This document shows positions 1 to 7,052 of a stretch of 64,000 nt of DNA, one piece after another. A model generated the notes under the pieces. The model was not told the origin of the DNA and did not search any database. It worked only from the letters and a program-made list of their open reading frames with translations. The stretch comes from Micrococcus sp. (GTDB lineage: Bacteria; Actinomycetota; Actinomycetes; Actinomycetales; Micrococcaceae): contig JASBVO010000003.1 of the NCBI GenBank assembly GCA_029961105.1, positions 1 through 64,000 of the forward strand, written 5' to 3'. Every line of letters begins with the position of its first letter. The stretch's first letter is position 1. The position numbers were made by a program, and so were the translations under genes.

Positions 1-736
1 CCAGCGCTGCCGTCAGGGTGTGCATGCCACCGCGCAGGGACGCCACGAGGGCGCCGGGCGGGGCGGCGGCGCGGCGGGCGGCCACAGCCCGGGAGAGTGA
101 GCCCTCGGCCACGAGCGCCTCGAGCAGTCCGGGCGCGACGGTGCGCAGGTCCAGGGTGTCCGGGTCGGCCGAGTGCACGCCGGCCACCACCGGTGCCACC
201 AGCGCCTGCAGCACCCCCTCGCCCATGCGGTCGCGCACCACCGCGCCCACGGTGGCCGGGCCGCCGTCGTGCACGGTCCGCTCCCAGCGCTCCACCGGCA
301 GGGAGAGGTCCTGGCGGGCCCGCTCGAGCGCCGCGGCCCCCAGCGCCTCGGCGACCTCGGGCGCCCCCAGGTCCCCGGGGATGCCCAGGATCCCCACGCG
401 CGGCGAGCGCACCGCGCGCCCGGCGCCGGAGCCGGCCGGGTCCGGCAGGTAGAGCCAGGAGCCGGCCGGGTTCGGGGCCACGACGGCATCGGCCAGTCCC
501 AGTTCGTCGACCAGTTCGCGCACGGCGGGGGTCCGGACGGCGAACGACTCGGCGCCGGCGTCCAGGACGAGGTCCGTGCCGTCCGGCAGCGGAACGCGGA
601 CGGGGGCGACGCAGCCGCCGAGGGTGTCCGTGGCCTCGAGCAGGGTGACCGCGCTGCCGGAGCGGGCCAGTTCCCAGGCGGAGAGCAGTCCGGAGATCCC
701 GCCGCCGATGACGACGGCGGCGCCCGCCCCGCTCAC
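1..736 (-). CDS. hemY: Protoporphyrinogen/coproporphyrinogen oxidase, 3'-truncated by window edge
   Basis: FAD-dependent oxidase of haem synthesis. Actinobacterial members usually oxidise coproporphyrinogen III to coproporphyrin III (CgoX). The reading frame is open from a GTG at 736-734 to the left edge, so only about the first 245 residues are present. The N-terminus reads AVVIGGGISGLLSAWELARS, a dinucleotide-binding GxGxxG fold, followed by an acidic LLEA that should hold the ribose; RGGMHTL near the edge is typical of the family. The GTG start overlaps the hemE stop by 4 bp (GTGA), so the two are probably translationally coupled. Specificity for copro- versus protoporphyrinogen is inferred from phylum, not read from the sequence. 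Confidence 0.9.
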   Translation of the reverse strand, partial: MSGAGAAVVIGGGISGLLSAWELARSGSAVTLLEATDTLGGCVAPVRVPLPDGTDLVLDAGAESFAVRTPAVRELVDELGLADAVVAPNPAGSWLYLPDPAGSGAGRAVRSPRVGILGIPGDLGAPEVAEALGAAALERARQDLSLPVERWERTVHDGGPATVGAVVRDRMGEGVLQALVAPVVAGVHSADPDTLDLRTVAPGLLEALVAEGSLSRAVAARRAAAPPGALVASLRGGMHTLTAAL

Positions 737-1854
737 GGCGTCAGGGAGTGGATGAGCCCGACGACCCGGGTCAGCACCTCCGGGTCGGTGGTCGGCGGCA
801 CCCCGTGGCCGAGGTTGACGACGTGTCCGGGGGCCGCCCGTCCGGCCTCGACGACCTCGCGGACGTGGGCCTCGAGCACCTCCCAGGGGGCGGAGAGCAG
901 GGCGGGGTCGATGTTGCCCTGCAGCGGCACCGCACCGCGGCCATCCGGTCCCGGGGTGGCACCGAGGCGGCGGTGGGCCTCGTCCAGCGGGAGCCGGTAG
1001 TCGACGCCGACCACGGAGGCGCCGGCGTCGCGCATGGCGGGCAGGATCTCCCCGGTGCCGGTGCCGAAGTGCACGAGGGGCACACCGTTCTCCCCGGCCA
1101 GGTCCCGGACGTGGGACAGGGCCCGGGCGGAGTGCGGCTGGACATACTGCAGGTAGTCGGCCAGGGACAGCGATCCGGCCCAGGAGTCGAAGAGCTGGCC
1201 GGCGGAGGCCCCGGCCTCGATCTGGGCGCGCAGGAACCTCCCCGAGGCGTCGGCGGCCCAGCGGGCCAGCGCATTCCAGGTCTCCGGGTCCGCGTGCATC
1301 ATGGTGCGCGGGCCCAGGTGGTCGCGGGAGGGCCGGCCCTCGACCATGTAGGCGGCCACGGTGAACGGCGCCCCGGCGAAGCCGATCAGCGGGGTGGAGC
1401 CGAGCTCGGCCACCGTCAGCCGTACCGCCTCGCGGATCGGCTCCAGCGACTCGTCCGTCAGTTCGGGCAGGGCGGCCACGTCCTCGGCCGTGCGCACGGC
1501 TGCGCCCAGCACGGGGCCGGTGCCGGGCACGATGTCCACGTCGACGCCGGCGAGCTTGAGCGGGATGACGATGTCCGAGAAGAAGATGGCGGCGTCCACG
1601 TCGTGCCGGCGCACCGGCTGGAGCGTGATCTCGGAGGCCAGCTCGGGCTTCAGGCAGGAGTCCAGCATGCCGATGCCCTCGCGCAGCTCCCGGTACTCCG
1701 GCAGAGAACGCCCGGCCTGGCGCATGAACCACACCGGCTTCCGGGATGGGGTGCCGCCCCGGTAGGCGGTGACCAGCGGCGACGACGCCGTCGAGCGGGC
1801 GGGGTCCGTGGTGATCAGCGGGTGGTCGGCGGGCAACGCGGTCGATGAAGGCAT
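733..1854 (-). CDS. hemE: Uroporphyrinogen decarboxylase
   Basis: Cytoplasmic enzyme removing four acetate carboxyls from uroporphyrinogen III to give coproporphyrinogen III. The 373-residue product has the normal family length. The N-terminal signature RKPVWFMRQAGRSLPEYR carries the substrate-binding arginines, and the SDIVIPL segment supplies the conserved aspartate. ATG at 1854 is preferred over an in-frame ATG at 1863 because AAGAAT (1867-1862) lies exactly 7 nt upstream, matching the leaderless geometry seen elsewhere here. First gene of a hemE-hemY operon, divergent from hemA. Confidence 0.95.
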   Translation of the reverse strand: MPSSTALPADHPLITTDPARSTASSPLVTAYRGGTPSRKPVWFMRQAGRSLPEYRELREGIGMLDSCLKPELASEITLQPVRRHDVDAAIFFSDIVIPLKLAGVDVDIVPGTGPVLGAAVRTAEDVAALPELTDESLEPIREAVRLTVAELGSTPLIGFAGAPFTVAAYMVEGRPSRDHLGPRTMMHADPETWNALARWAADASGRFLRAQIEAGASAGQLFDSWAGSLSLADYLQYVQPHSARALSHVRDLAGENGVPLVHFGTGTGEILPAMRDAGASVVGVDYRLPLDEAHRRLGATPGPDGRGAVPLQGNIDPALLSAPWEVLEAHVREVVEAGRAAPGHVVNLGHGVPPTTDPEVLTRVVGLIHSLTP

Positions 1855-1861
1855 GGCGCCC

Positions 1862-1867
1862 ATTCTT
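1862..1867 (-). promoter_or_regulatory. Probable leaderless -10 of hemE
   Basis: AAGAAT on the minus strand ends 7 nt before the ATG at 1854. The hexamer departs from TANNNT at its first base and no ribosome-binding site is visible. No convincing -35 element. Confidence 0.4.
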
Positions 1868-1932
1868 CCATCGAACCTCCCGCGTGTTTCCGCTGGCCGG
1901 CACGGCGGTGGCCGGCTGGACGCTACAGGCGG

Positions 1933-1948
1933 TAGAATCGCCGGCATT
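1933..1948 (+). promoter_or_regulatory. Probable -10 of hemA, leaderless or near-leaderless
   Basis: TAGAAT at 1933-1938 is followed by 10 nt and then GTG at 1949. The spacing predicts a transcript starting at or within a few bases of the start codon. No Shine-Dalgarno sequence is visible. Confidence 0.55.
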
Positions 1949-3319
1949 GTGGCTTTGTTTTCCCTGGTTGCCTCGCACACCGACCTTGACCTCGACACGG
2001 TGGCACAACTGAGCAACGGCACCGACGAGGTCGCCTCCGTCATCCCCGCGTCCACCGCCAACGGAGCGGTCGTGCTGGCCACCTGCAACCGGGTGGAGAT
2101 CTACGCGGAGGCCCCGGACGAGGGCTCCGTGGAACAGGCCCGCCGCGAGCTCCTGCAGGCCGTCTCCCGCGGATCGGGGCTGCCCGAGGACACCGTCGCC
2201 GCGTCCTTCCGCACCCTCGCCGGCGACGCCGCGGTCCGCCACCTGTTCGAGGTGGGTGCGGGGCTGAAGTCGGCCGTCGTGGGCGAGCGGGAGATCGCCG
2301 GCCAGGTCCGCCGCGCCCTGGGGACCGCGCGCGAATCGGGCACCGCCACCGGCTCCCTCACCAAGCTCTTCGAGTCCGCCACCCGCACTGCCAAGGACGT
2401 GGGCACGCACACCGCCCTGGGTGCGGCCGGCCGCTCGATCGTCTCCGTGGCCCTGGACCTGGCCACCAGCATGCGGGCCGGCACCTCGGTGGTCGGCGCC
2501 CAGCGCTTCTGGCAGGACGCCAACATCCTGCTGATCGGCACCGGCGCCTACGCAGGGACCACGCTGGCCCAGTTGGCCGACCGGGGTGCCGTGAACGTGG
2601 GCGTGCACTCCTCGTCCGGCCGCGCGGAGGCCTTCGTCGCCGACCGCGGCGGATGGGCACTGGCCCTGGGCGGGGAGAAGATCCACGGTGCCATCGCCGA
2701 GGCGGACGTGATCATCGGCTGCTCCGGCGGGGACCGGCGGCTCGAGGCCGAGACGCTGCAGCGCCTGCGCGAGGGCGTCTCCTCCCGGCTGACCGTGCTG
2801 GACCTGGCCCTGACCCATGACTTCGATCCGGCCATCGCCGACCTGCCCGGCGTGGACCTGATCACGCTGGAATCCGTGAAGATGGCCGCGCCCGAGGGCC
2901 AGCAGGCCGCCCTGACGGCCGCCGCGCAGCTCGTGGACGGCGCCGTGGACGGCTTCCTGCAGGAGCGCAAGGCCCGCAGCGCCAACGAGGCCATCGTGGC
3001 CCTGCGGCGGCACACGCACGGGGTCCTGGAAGCGGAGATGGAGCGCGTGCGCAGCCGGCACGGCTGCACCGCGGCCGCCGAAGAGGTCGAGTTCGCCCTG
3101 CGCCGCATGGTCCGGCAGATGCTCCACGAACCCACGGTCCGGGCCAAGGAACTCGCCGCCCAGGGCCGCCTCGAAGAGTACGAGAACGCGCTGAACGTCA
3201 TCTTCGGCCTGGAGGTCGCACCTCCGGCCGCGGACGTCGCCCCGGCATCGTGCCCGGTCGGCGAGCCGCGGGAGGGCGTCGTCCCCGCCGGACCGGCCGC
3301 CTCGACCCGGATCGCCTGA
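1949..3319 (+). CDS. hemA: Glutamyl-tRNA reductase
   Basis: Reduces glutamyl-tRNA(Glu) to glutamate-1-semialdehyde with NADPH, the first committed step of C5-pathway tetrapyrrole synthesis. The 456-residue product begins VALFSLVASHTDLDL, which matches the family N-terminus and fixes the GTG start; a longer upstream reading is open but unlike the family. ATCNRVEIY contains the nucleophilic cysteine (Cys46). ILLIGTGAYAGTTLAQLADRG is the NADPH-binding loop, and the C-terminal helical dimerisation domain is present. Divergent from hemE, so early and late haem genes share one intergenic region. Confidence 0.95.
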   Translation: MALFSLVASHTDLDLDTVAQLSNGTDEVASVIPASTANGAVVLATCNRVEIYAEAPDEGSVEQARRELLQAVSRGSGLPEDTVAASFRTLAGDAAVRHLFEVGAGLKSAVVGEREIAGQVRRALGTARESGTATGSLTKLFESATRTAKDVGTHTALGAAGRSIVSVALDLATSMRAGTSVVGAQRFWQDANILLIGTGAYAGTTLAQLADRGAVNVGVHSSSGRAEAFVADRGGWALALGGEKIHGAIAEADVIIGCSGGDRRLEAETLQRLREGVSSRLTVLDLALTHDFDPAIADLPGVDLITLESVKMAAPEGQQAALTAAAQLVDGAVDGFLQERKARSANEAIVALRRHTHGVLEAEMERVRSRHGCTAAAEEVEFALRRMVRQMLHEPTVRAKELAAQGRLEEYENALNVIFGLEVAPPAADVAPASCPVGEPREGVVPAGPAASTRIA

Positions 3320-3351
3320 TCCGGCCGGGAGACCGACGCTCCCCCACCGCA

Positions 3352-3368
3352 CTACCGGCCGGTAGACT
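3352..3368 (+). promoter_or_regulatory. Palindromic operator overlapping the tetR promoter
   Basis: CTACCGGCCGGTAG (3352-3365) is a perfect 14-bp palindrome. Its right half overlaps TAGACT (3363-3368), a good -10 hexamer about 48 bp before the TetR-family start. A regulator bound here would block its own promoter, so autorepression is the simplest reading. That the adjacent TetR protein binds it is inferred from position. Confidence 0.55.
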
Positions 3369-3415
3369 TCTGGACACCGTCCTGACCGGGCGGTCCCGTC
3401 CAGAAAGGCCTCAAC

Positions 3416-4036
3416 GTGACCTCCAGCCCCGTGCGCCAGTCCCGGCTGCCCCGTGAGGAGCGTCGGCGCCAGTTGCTGGATGCCGCGCAGCAGGTGTTCG
3501 TGGAGCACGGCTACCACGACACCTCGATGGATGACATCGCCATCGCGGCCGCCGTGTCCAAGCCGGTGCTGTACCAGCATTTCCCCGGCAAGCACGAGCT
3601 CTTCCTGGACCTGATGGACACCCAGCTGACGCTGCTGCAGGACGCCCTGTCCGATGCACTGGGCTCGACCACGGACAACAAGGAGCGGGTCCGCGCCACC
3701 ATCCGCGCCAGCTTCCAGTTCGTGGATCGGCCGGACCGCGCCTACCGCCTCCTCTTCGACTCCGGCCTGAACAACGATCCGGACGTCGCCGGGCGGATGG
3801 AGGAGATGGACCACCGCTTCGCGGCGGACATCGCCGAGATCATCGCCACGGACACCCGGCTCTCCCGCGAGGAGGCCATGCTGCTGGGCCGGGGCCTGGC
3901 CGGGCTCGTGCAGTCCGCATCCCGCCACTGGGCGGCGCAGGCGGGCCAGTCCGGGCGACCGGACCTGGACAACGCCGCAGACCTCGCGTTCCGGCTGGCC
4001 TGGCGCGGCATCAGCCGCTTCCCCAAGGAGGGCTGA
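3416..4036 (+). CDS. TetR-family regulator (Rv3208-like position)
   Basis: DNA-binding repressor of 206 residues. An N-terminal helix-turn-helix spans about residues 12-60 (RRRQLLDAAQQVFVEHGYHD, then AAAVSKPVLYQHF), followed by a variable ligand-binding and dimerisation domain. The GTG start is supported by AGAAAGG 7-13 nt upstream. The adjacent DUF3107 gene downstream matches the Rv3208-Rv3208A pairing of mycobacteria, recalled from memory. The ligand is unknown. Regulation is probably through the palindrome at 3352-3365. Confidence 0.85.
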   Translation: MTSSPVRQSRLPREERRRQLLDAAQQVFVEHGYHDTSMDDIAIAAAVSKPVLYQHFPGKHELFLDLMDTQLTLLQDALSDALGSTTDNKERVRATIRASFQFVDRPDRAYRLLFDSGLNNDPDVAGRMEEMDHRFAADIAEIIATDTRLSREEAMLLGRGLAGLVQSASRHWAAQAGQSGRPDLDNAADLAFRLAWRGISRFPKEG

Positions 4037-4100
4037 GCGGCCCGCGGCGCGTTACGCCGCCAGCCGAAGAACCGAGGTGTGCGCCCGTCAGGGGCCCGGT

Positions 4101-4118
4101 CTCGCCTAGTCTGGCGAG
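4101..4118 (+). promoter_or_regulatory. Inverted repeat framing a -10 box before the DUF3107 gene
   Basis: CTCGCC-TAGTCT-GGCGAG: perfect 6-bp arms around a TAGTCT hexamer. The centre fits a -10 element and would give a leader of about 50 nt for the gene at 4176. The symmetry suggests a repressor site on the promoter. The sequence differs from the tetR operator, so it may bind another protein. Confidence 0.4.
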
Positions 4119-4175
4119 GGAAGACCCGCCCGGCCGTCCCCTGGGCCGGCCCGTGACCTACTGAAGGAGACAGCC

Positions 4176-4409
4176 ATGGAGATCCGCATCGGTGTGCAGA
4201 ACGTCGCCCGCGAAGTCGTCATCGAATCCGACGCCAGCAATGAGGACGTCGCCCGCCTAGTCTCCGACGCCATGGCCGACGGCGGCACGCTGCGCCTGAA
4301 GGACACCAAGGGCCGCCTGGTCCTGGTCCCCGCCGGCATCATCGGTTACGTGGAGATCGGCACGGAGACCGCCCGCCCGGTGGGCTTCGTCGCCACGCCC
4401 GGCAGCTGA
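4176..4409 (+). CDS. DUF3107 small conserved protein
   Basis: A 77-residue actinobacterial protein of unknown function (TB9.4/Rv3208A family by sequence feel). It opens MEIRIGVQNVAREVVIESD and ends in a conserved segment around GYVEIGTETARPVGF. No signal peptide or membrane segment. A good ribosome-binding site (GAAGGAG) sits 9 nt before ATG. It follows the TetR gene by 139 bp and probably has its own promoter at 4107-4112. Stops 1 bp before the convergent gene at 4411. Confidence 0.85.
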   Translation: MEIRIGVQNVAREVVIESDASNEDVARLVSDAMADGGTLRLKDTKGRLVLVPAGIIGYVEIGTETARPVGFVATPGS

Positions 4410-4410
4410 C

Positions 4411-5088
4411 CTACCCCTCGGCCCCCTCGGCGTCGTCCTCGCCACTGCACAGGCACACCCGGTTGCCGTCCGCGTCGGTGTAGATCCACCAGCGCGGGGC
4501 GAAGGTGGCGTCCTCCCGCTGGTCGCGCGAGCGTTCGGTGAGCGCGGCGCGCACCGTGTCCCAGCTGTCGCGCGGGGCGGTGACGTCCACGTGCATCGGG
4601 CGCGCGTCCGGGGTCTCGGTCTGCTGGAACCACAGCCCCGGGCCACGCCCCCGCGGATCCCGCAGGTCACCGGTCCGGCCGTGCTTCCGGTACCCCAGGG
4701 CCGTGGTCCAGAAGTCCTCCAGCGCGGCCGGGTCCCGGGTGTCCAGGGCGAGGTCGTAGGAGCGGTTCTCCGCGGGCACCGCCGTGGCGCCGGCCTCGGC
4801 GGCCAGCTCGGAGATCCTGCGGGCCAGCCGCACGTCCCGCCGGGTCACGGCACCGCCGGCATCGTGGCTGGAGGAGTCGAGGAACAGGTGGTCGTACCGC
4901 CAGTCCAGGTCCGGGTGATGGTCGAGCTCTTGACAAACGGCGCCGATCCGGCCCATCAGCTCCACCGCGGTGGCACTGTCCGGGCATCGGTAGGCGGTGT
5001 AGATCCCGGTGTTCCGGTACCGCCAGTCCGGCAGCCCGGACAGGGCGTCGTCGAGCTCGGCCGCGGTGAGGATTCCCTTGCCAGTCAT
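4411..5088 (-). CDS. Pterin-4a-carbinolamine dehydratase fused to a VOC/glyoxalase-like domain
   Basis: A 225-residue two-domain protein. Residues 1 to about 95 resemble 4a-hydroxytetrahydrobiopterin dehydratase, with the active-site region CQELDHHPDLDWRYDHLFLD and the later AVTRRDVRLARRISEL. Residues from about 108 on resemble a VOC (glyoxalase/bleomycin-resistance) fold, with AENRSYDLALDTRDPAALED, HVDVTAP and WWIYTDADGNRVCLC. ATG at 5088 is chosen; GTG at 5109 is an alternative. The substrate is unknown: pterin recycling is known for the first domain alone, and the fusion suggests the VOC half uses or modifies a related molecule. Converges on the DUF3107 gene. Confidence 0.8.
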   Translation of the reverse strand: MTGKGILTAAELDDALSGLPDWRYRNTGIYTAYRCPDSATAVELMGRIGAVCQELDHHPDLDWRYDHLFLDSSSHDAGGAVTRRDVRLARRISELAAEAGATAVPAENRSYDLALDTRDPAALEDFWTTALGYRKHGRTGDLRDPRGRGPGLWFQQTETPDARPMHVDVTAPRDSWDTVRAALTERSRDQREDATFAPRWWIYTDADGNRVCLCSGEDDAEGAEG

Positions 5089-5141
5089 GGTCCCCACGGT
5101 GCCGTCCACCGCCGGGATCGGTCAACGCCCGGCCCCCTCGG

Positions 5142-5147
5142 TAGGGT
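5142..5147 (+). promoter_or_regulatory. Leaderless -10 of the RNB gene
   Basis: TAGGGT ends 7 nt before GTG at 5155, with no ribosome-binding site between. Typical leaderless spacing for this window. Confidence 0.55.
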
Positions 5148-5154
5148 GTGATCC

Positions 5155-6759
5155 GTGGCCTACTACCATCTGGACCTCGCCCGCTCCGCCGCGCAGACCG
5201 AACTGGCGCGCAGCCTGGCCGCACTGCGCGAGGAGTTCGCCCTGCCCGCCGCGTTCGCCCCGGAGGTGCTGGCCGAGGCCGAGCAGGCCGCGGCCGCCGT
5301 CGTGCGCTCCCTGCCGCAGAGCGACCGGACGGACCTGCCGTTGGTGACCATCGATCCGCCCGGGTCCACCGACCTGGACCAGGCGTTGTACATCGAGCGC
5401 GGGGCCGAGGGGCATCCGGACGGGTTCACCGTGCACTACGCCATCGCGGACGTCCCCGCCTTCATCACCCCGGGCGGCGCGCTGGACGAGGAGACGCTGC
5501 GGCGCGGGCAGACGATCTACCTCCCCGACGGCAGGGTGCCGCTGCACCCGGAGGTGATCAGCGAGGACGCCGCCTCGCTGCTGCCCCGCGTCCAGCGCGG
5601 GGCCTACCTGTGGACCTTCGCCCTGGACGCCGACGGCGCCCTCGTCGGCACCGCCCTGGAACGCGCCACCGTCCGCAGCCGCGAGCAGCTCACCTATGAG
5701 CAGGCCCAGGCCAGGATCGACGCCGGCCCGGCTCCTGTGCACGGCGACGGCCCCGGTGCTTCGCGCTCCGGTGACGAGGTCCCCGCCGCCGACCGGTCCG
5801 CGATCGCCGGCTCCCTGGCCCTGCTGAAGCAGGTCGGGCTCCTGCGCACCGGGCAGGAGGCGGCGCGCGGCGGTGCCAGCCTGCGGCTGCCCGAACAGGA
5901 GATCACCGTCACCGACCACGGCTATGAGGTGCTGAGCGCTCCCCCACTGGACGTCGAGGACTGGAACGCACAGGTGTCCCTGCTCACCGGGATGGCCGCC
6001 GCTCGGATCATGCTGGACGGCGGGGTCGGCATCCTGCGCACCATGCCACCGGCGGACGGGGACTCCATCGACCGGTTCCGGGCCCGCACCCGCGCCCTGG
6101 GGCACCCGTGGCCCCGGGAGCAGTCCTACGGGGAATACCTGCGCGGCCTGGACATCCGGGACCCGCAGCAACTGGCCATCATGCACGCCGCCACCTCCCT
6201 GTTCCGCGGCGCCGGGTACACCGCCTTCGACGGCGACACGCCCGGGCTCGCAGTGCAGTCCGCCATCGCCGCGCCCTACGCCCACACCACGGCCCCGCTG
6301 CGCCGCCTCGTGGACCGCTTCGTCCTGGTCACCTGCCTGGCCCTGCTGCACGGCGAGCAGGTCCCGGAGGGGATCCGCGGGATCCTGCCCGCCCTGCCCG
6401 AGGCCATGAGGGAGTCCAACGTGCTCGCCTCCCGGACCTCCAATGCCGCGCTGGAGCTGGTGGAGGCGGCGTCGCTGCACGGCCTGGAGGGGCAGGAGTT
6501 CACCGCCGTGGTGGTCTCGGCGCCGGGACCGGAACAGGAGGAGAAGGCCCGGGCGCAGGGGCGGCTGCCGTGGGGCGAGGTCCAGGTGGAACATCCGCCC
6601 GTGCTGGCCCGCTACGAGGGCTTCGCCGAGGCCGGCAGCCGCATCCGCGTGGTCCTGGTGAGGGCGGACATGGCCACCCGCACGGTGTTGTTCCGGGTGG
6701 CCGGCCAGAGCCCGGCCGGGGACCGGACACGGGACGGCGCGCCCGAGCCGGTAGACTGA
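5155..6759 (+). CDS. RNB-domain 3'-5' exoribonuclease (RNase II/R family, short form)
   Basis: Probable hydrolytic exoribonuclease acting on single-stranded RNA 3' ends. The 534-residue product carries the RNB catalytic core: VTIDPPGSTDLDQALYIERG near residue 65 holds the metal-binding aspartates, and YAHTTAPLRRLVDRFV near residue 378 is the conserved C-terminal core motif. It is shorter than E. coli RNase II or R and shows no clear cold-shock or S1 RNA-binding domains, as in many actinobacterial members. It is followed by an RNA helicase gene, so a shared role in RNA turnover is plausible but only inferred. Confidence 0.88.
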   Translation: MAYYHLDLARSAAQTELARSLAALREEFALPAAFAPEVLAEAEQAAAAVVRSLPQSDRTDLPLVTIDPPGSTDLDQALYIERGAEGHPDGFTVHYAIADVPAFITPGGALDEETLRRGQTIYLPDGRVPLHPEVISEDAASLLPRVQRGAYLWTFALDADGALVGTALERATVRSREQLTYEQAQARIDAGPAPVHGDGPGASRSGDEVPAADRSAIAGSLALLKQVGLLRTGQEAARGGASLRLPEQEITVTDHGYEVLSAPPLDVEDWNAQVSLLTGMAAARIMLDGGVGILRTMPPADGDSIDRFRARTRALGHPWPREQSYGEYLRGLDIRDPQQLAIMHAATSLFRGAGYTAFDGDTPGLAVQSAIAAPYAHTTAPLRRLVDRFVLVTCLALLHGEQVPEGIRGILPALPEAMRESNVLASRTSNAALELVEAASLHGLEGQEFTAVVVSAPGPEQEEKARAQGRLPWGEVQVEHPPVLARYEGFAEAGSRIRVVLVRADMATRTVLFRVAGQSPAGDRTRDGAPEPVD

Positions 6760-7052
6760 GGCGTACCAAGGATGACCGGTCGCACTGTTCATCTGTGTTC
6801 ACCCTCGTGATCTGACTTACCGGATCCGGCACGCGGCCCCGCCGAAGGCAACGGCGTGGCCCAGCCCGGGTCCCGGGGTTCCCCCTCAGCGGAGGACATC
6901 CCGGCACTTCCCAGCGATCGGCTCCACCACAAGGACGCACGGCGTCCGGCCGATCCGCGGCGCCCCCACGTGTGGGCGAGCCGCCGGAGTGCACTCGCAG
7001 ACAGTGCCATCGCACCGGGCCGACGTGCCTGAACGACGGGACCGAACTCCCC
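6752..7052 (+). promoter_or_regulatory. Promoter and long structured 5' leader of the helicase gene
   Basis: TAGACT (6752-6757) overlaps the end of the upstream RNB gene and is a good -10. No reading frame is supported from 6760 to 7052, giving a leader of about 290 nt. It holds an 18-bp near-palindrome centred on CACGTG (6961-6978) and a perfect palindrome GAGTGCACTC (6987-6996). Long leaders are common on cold-shock helicase mRNAs; the regulation here is inferred. Confidence 0.4.
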
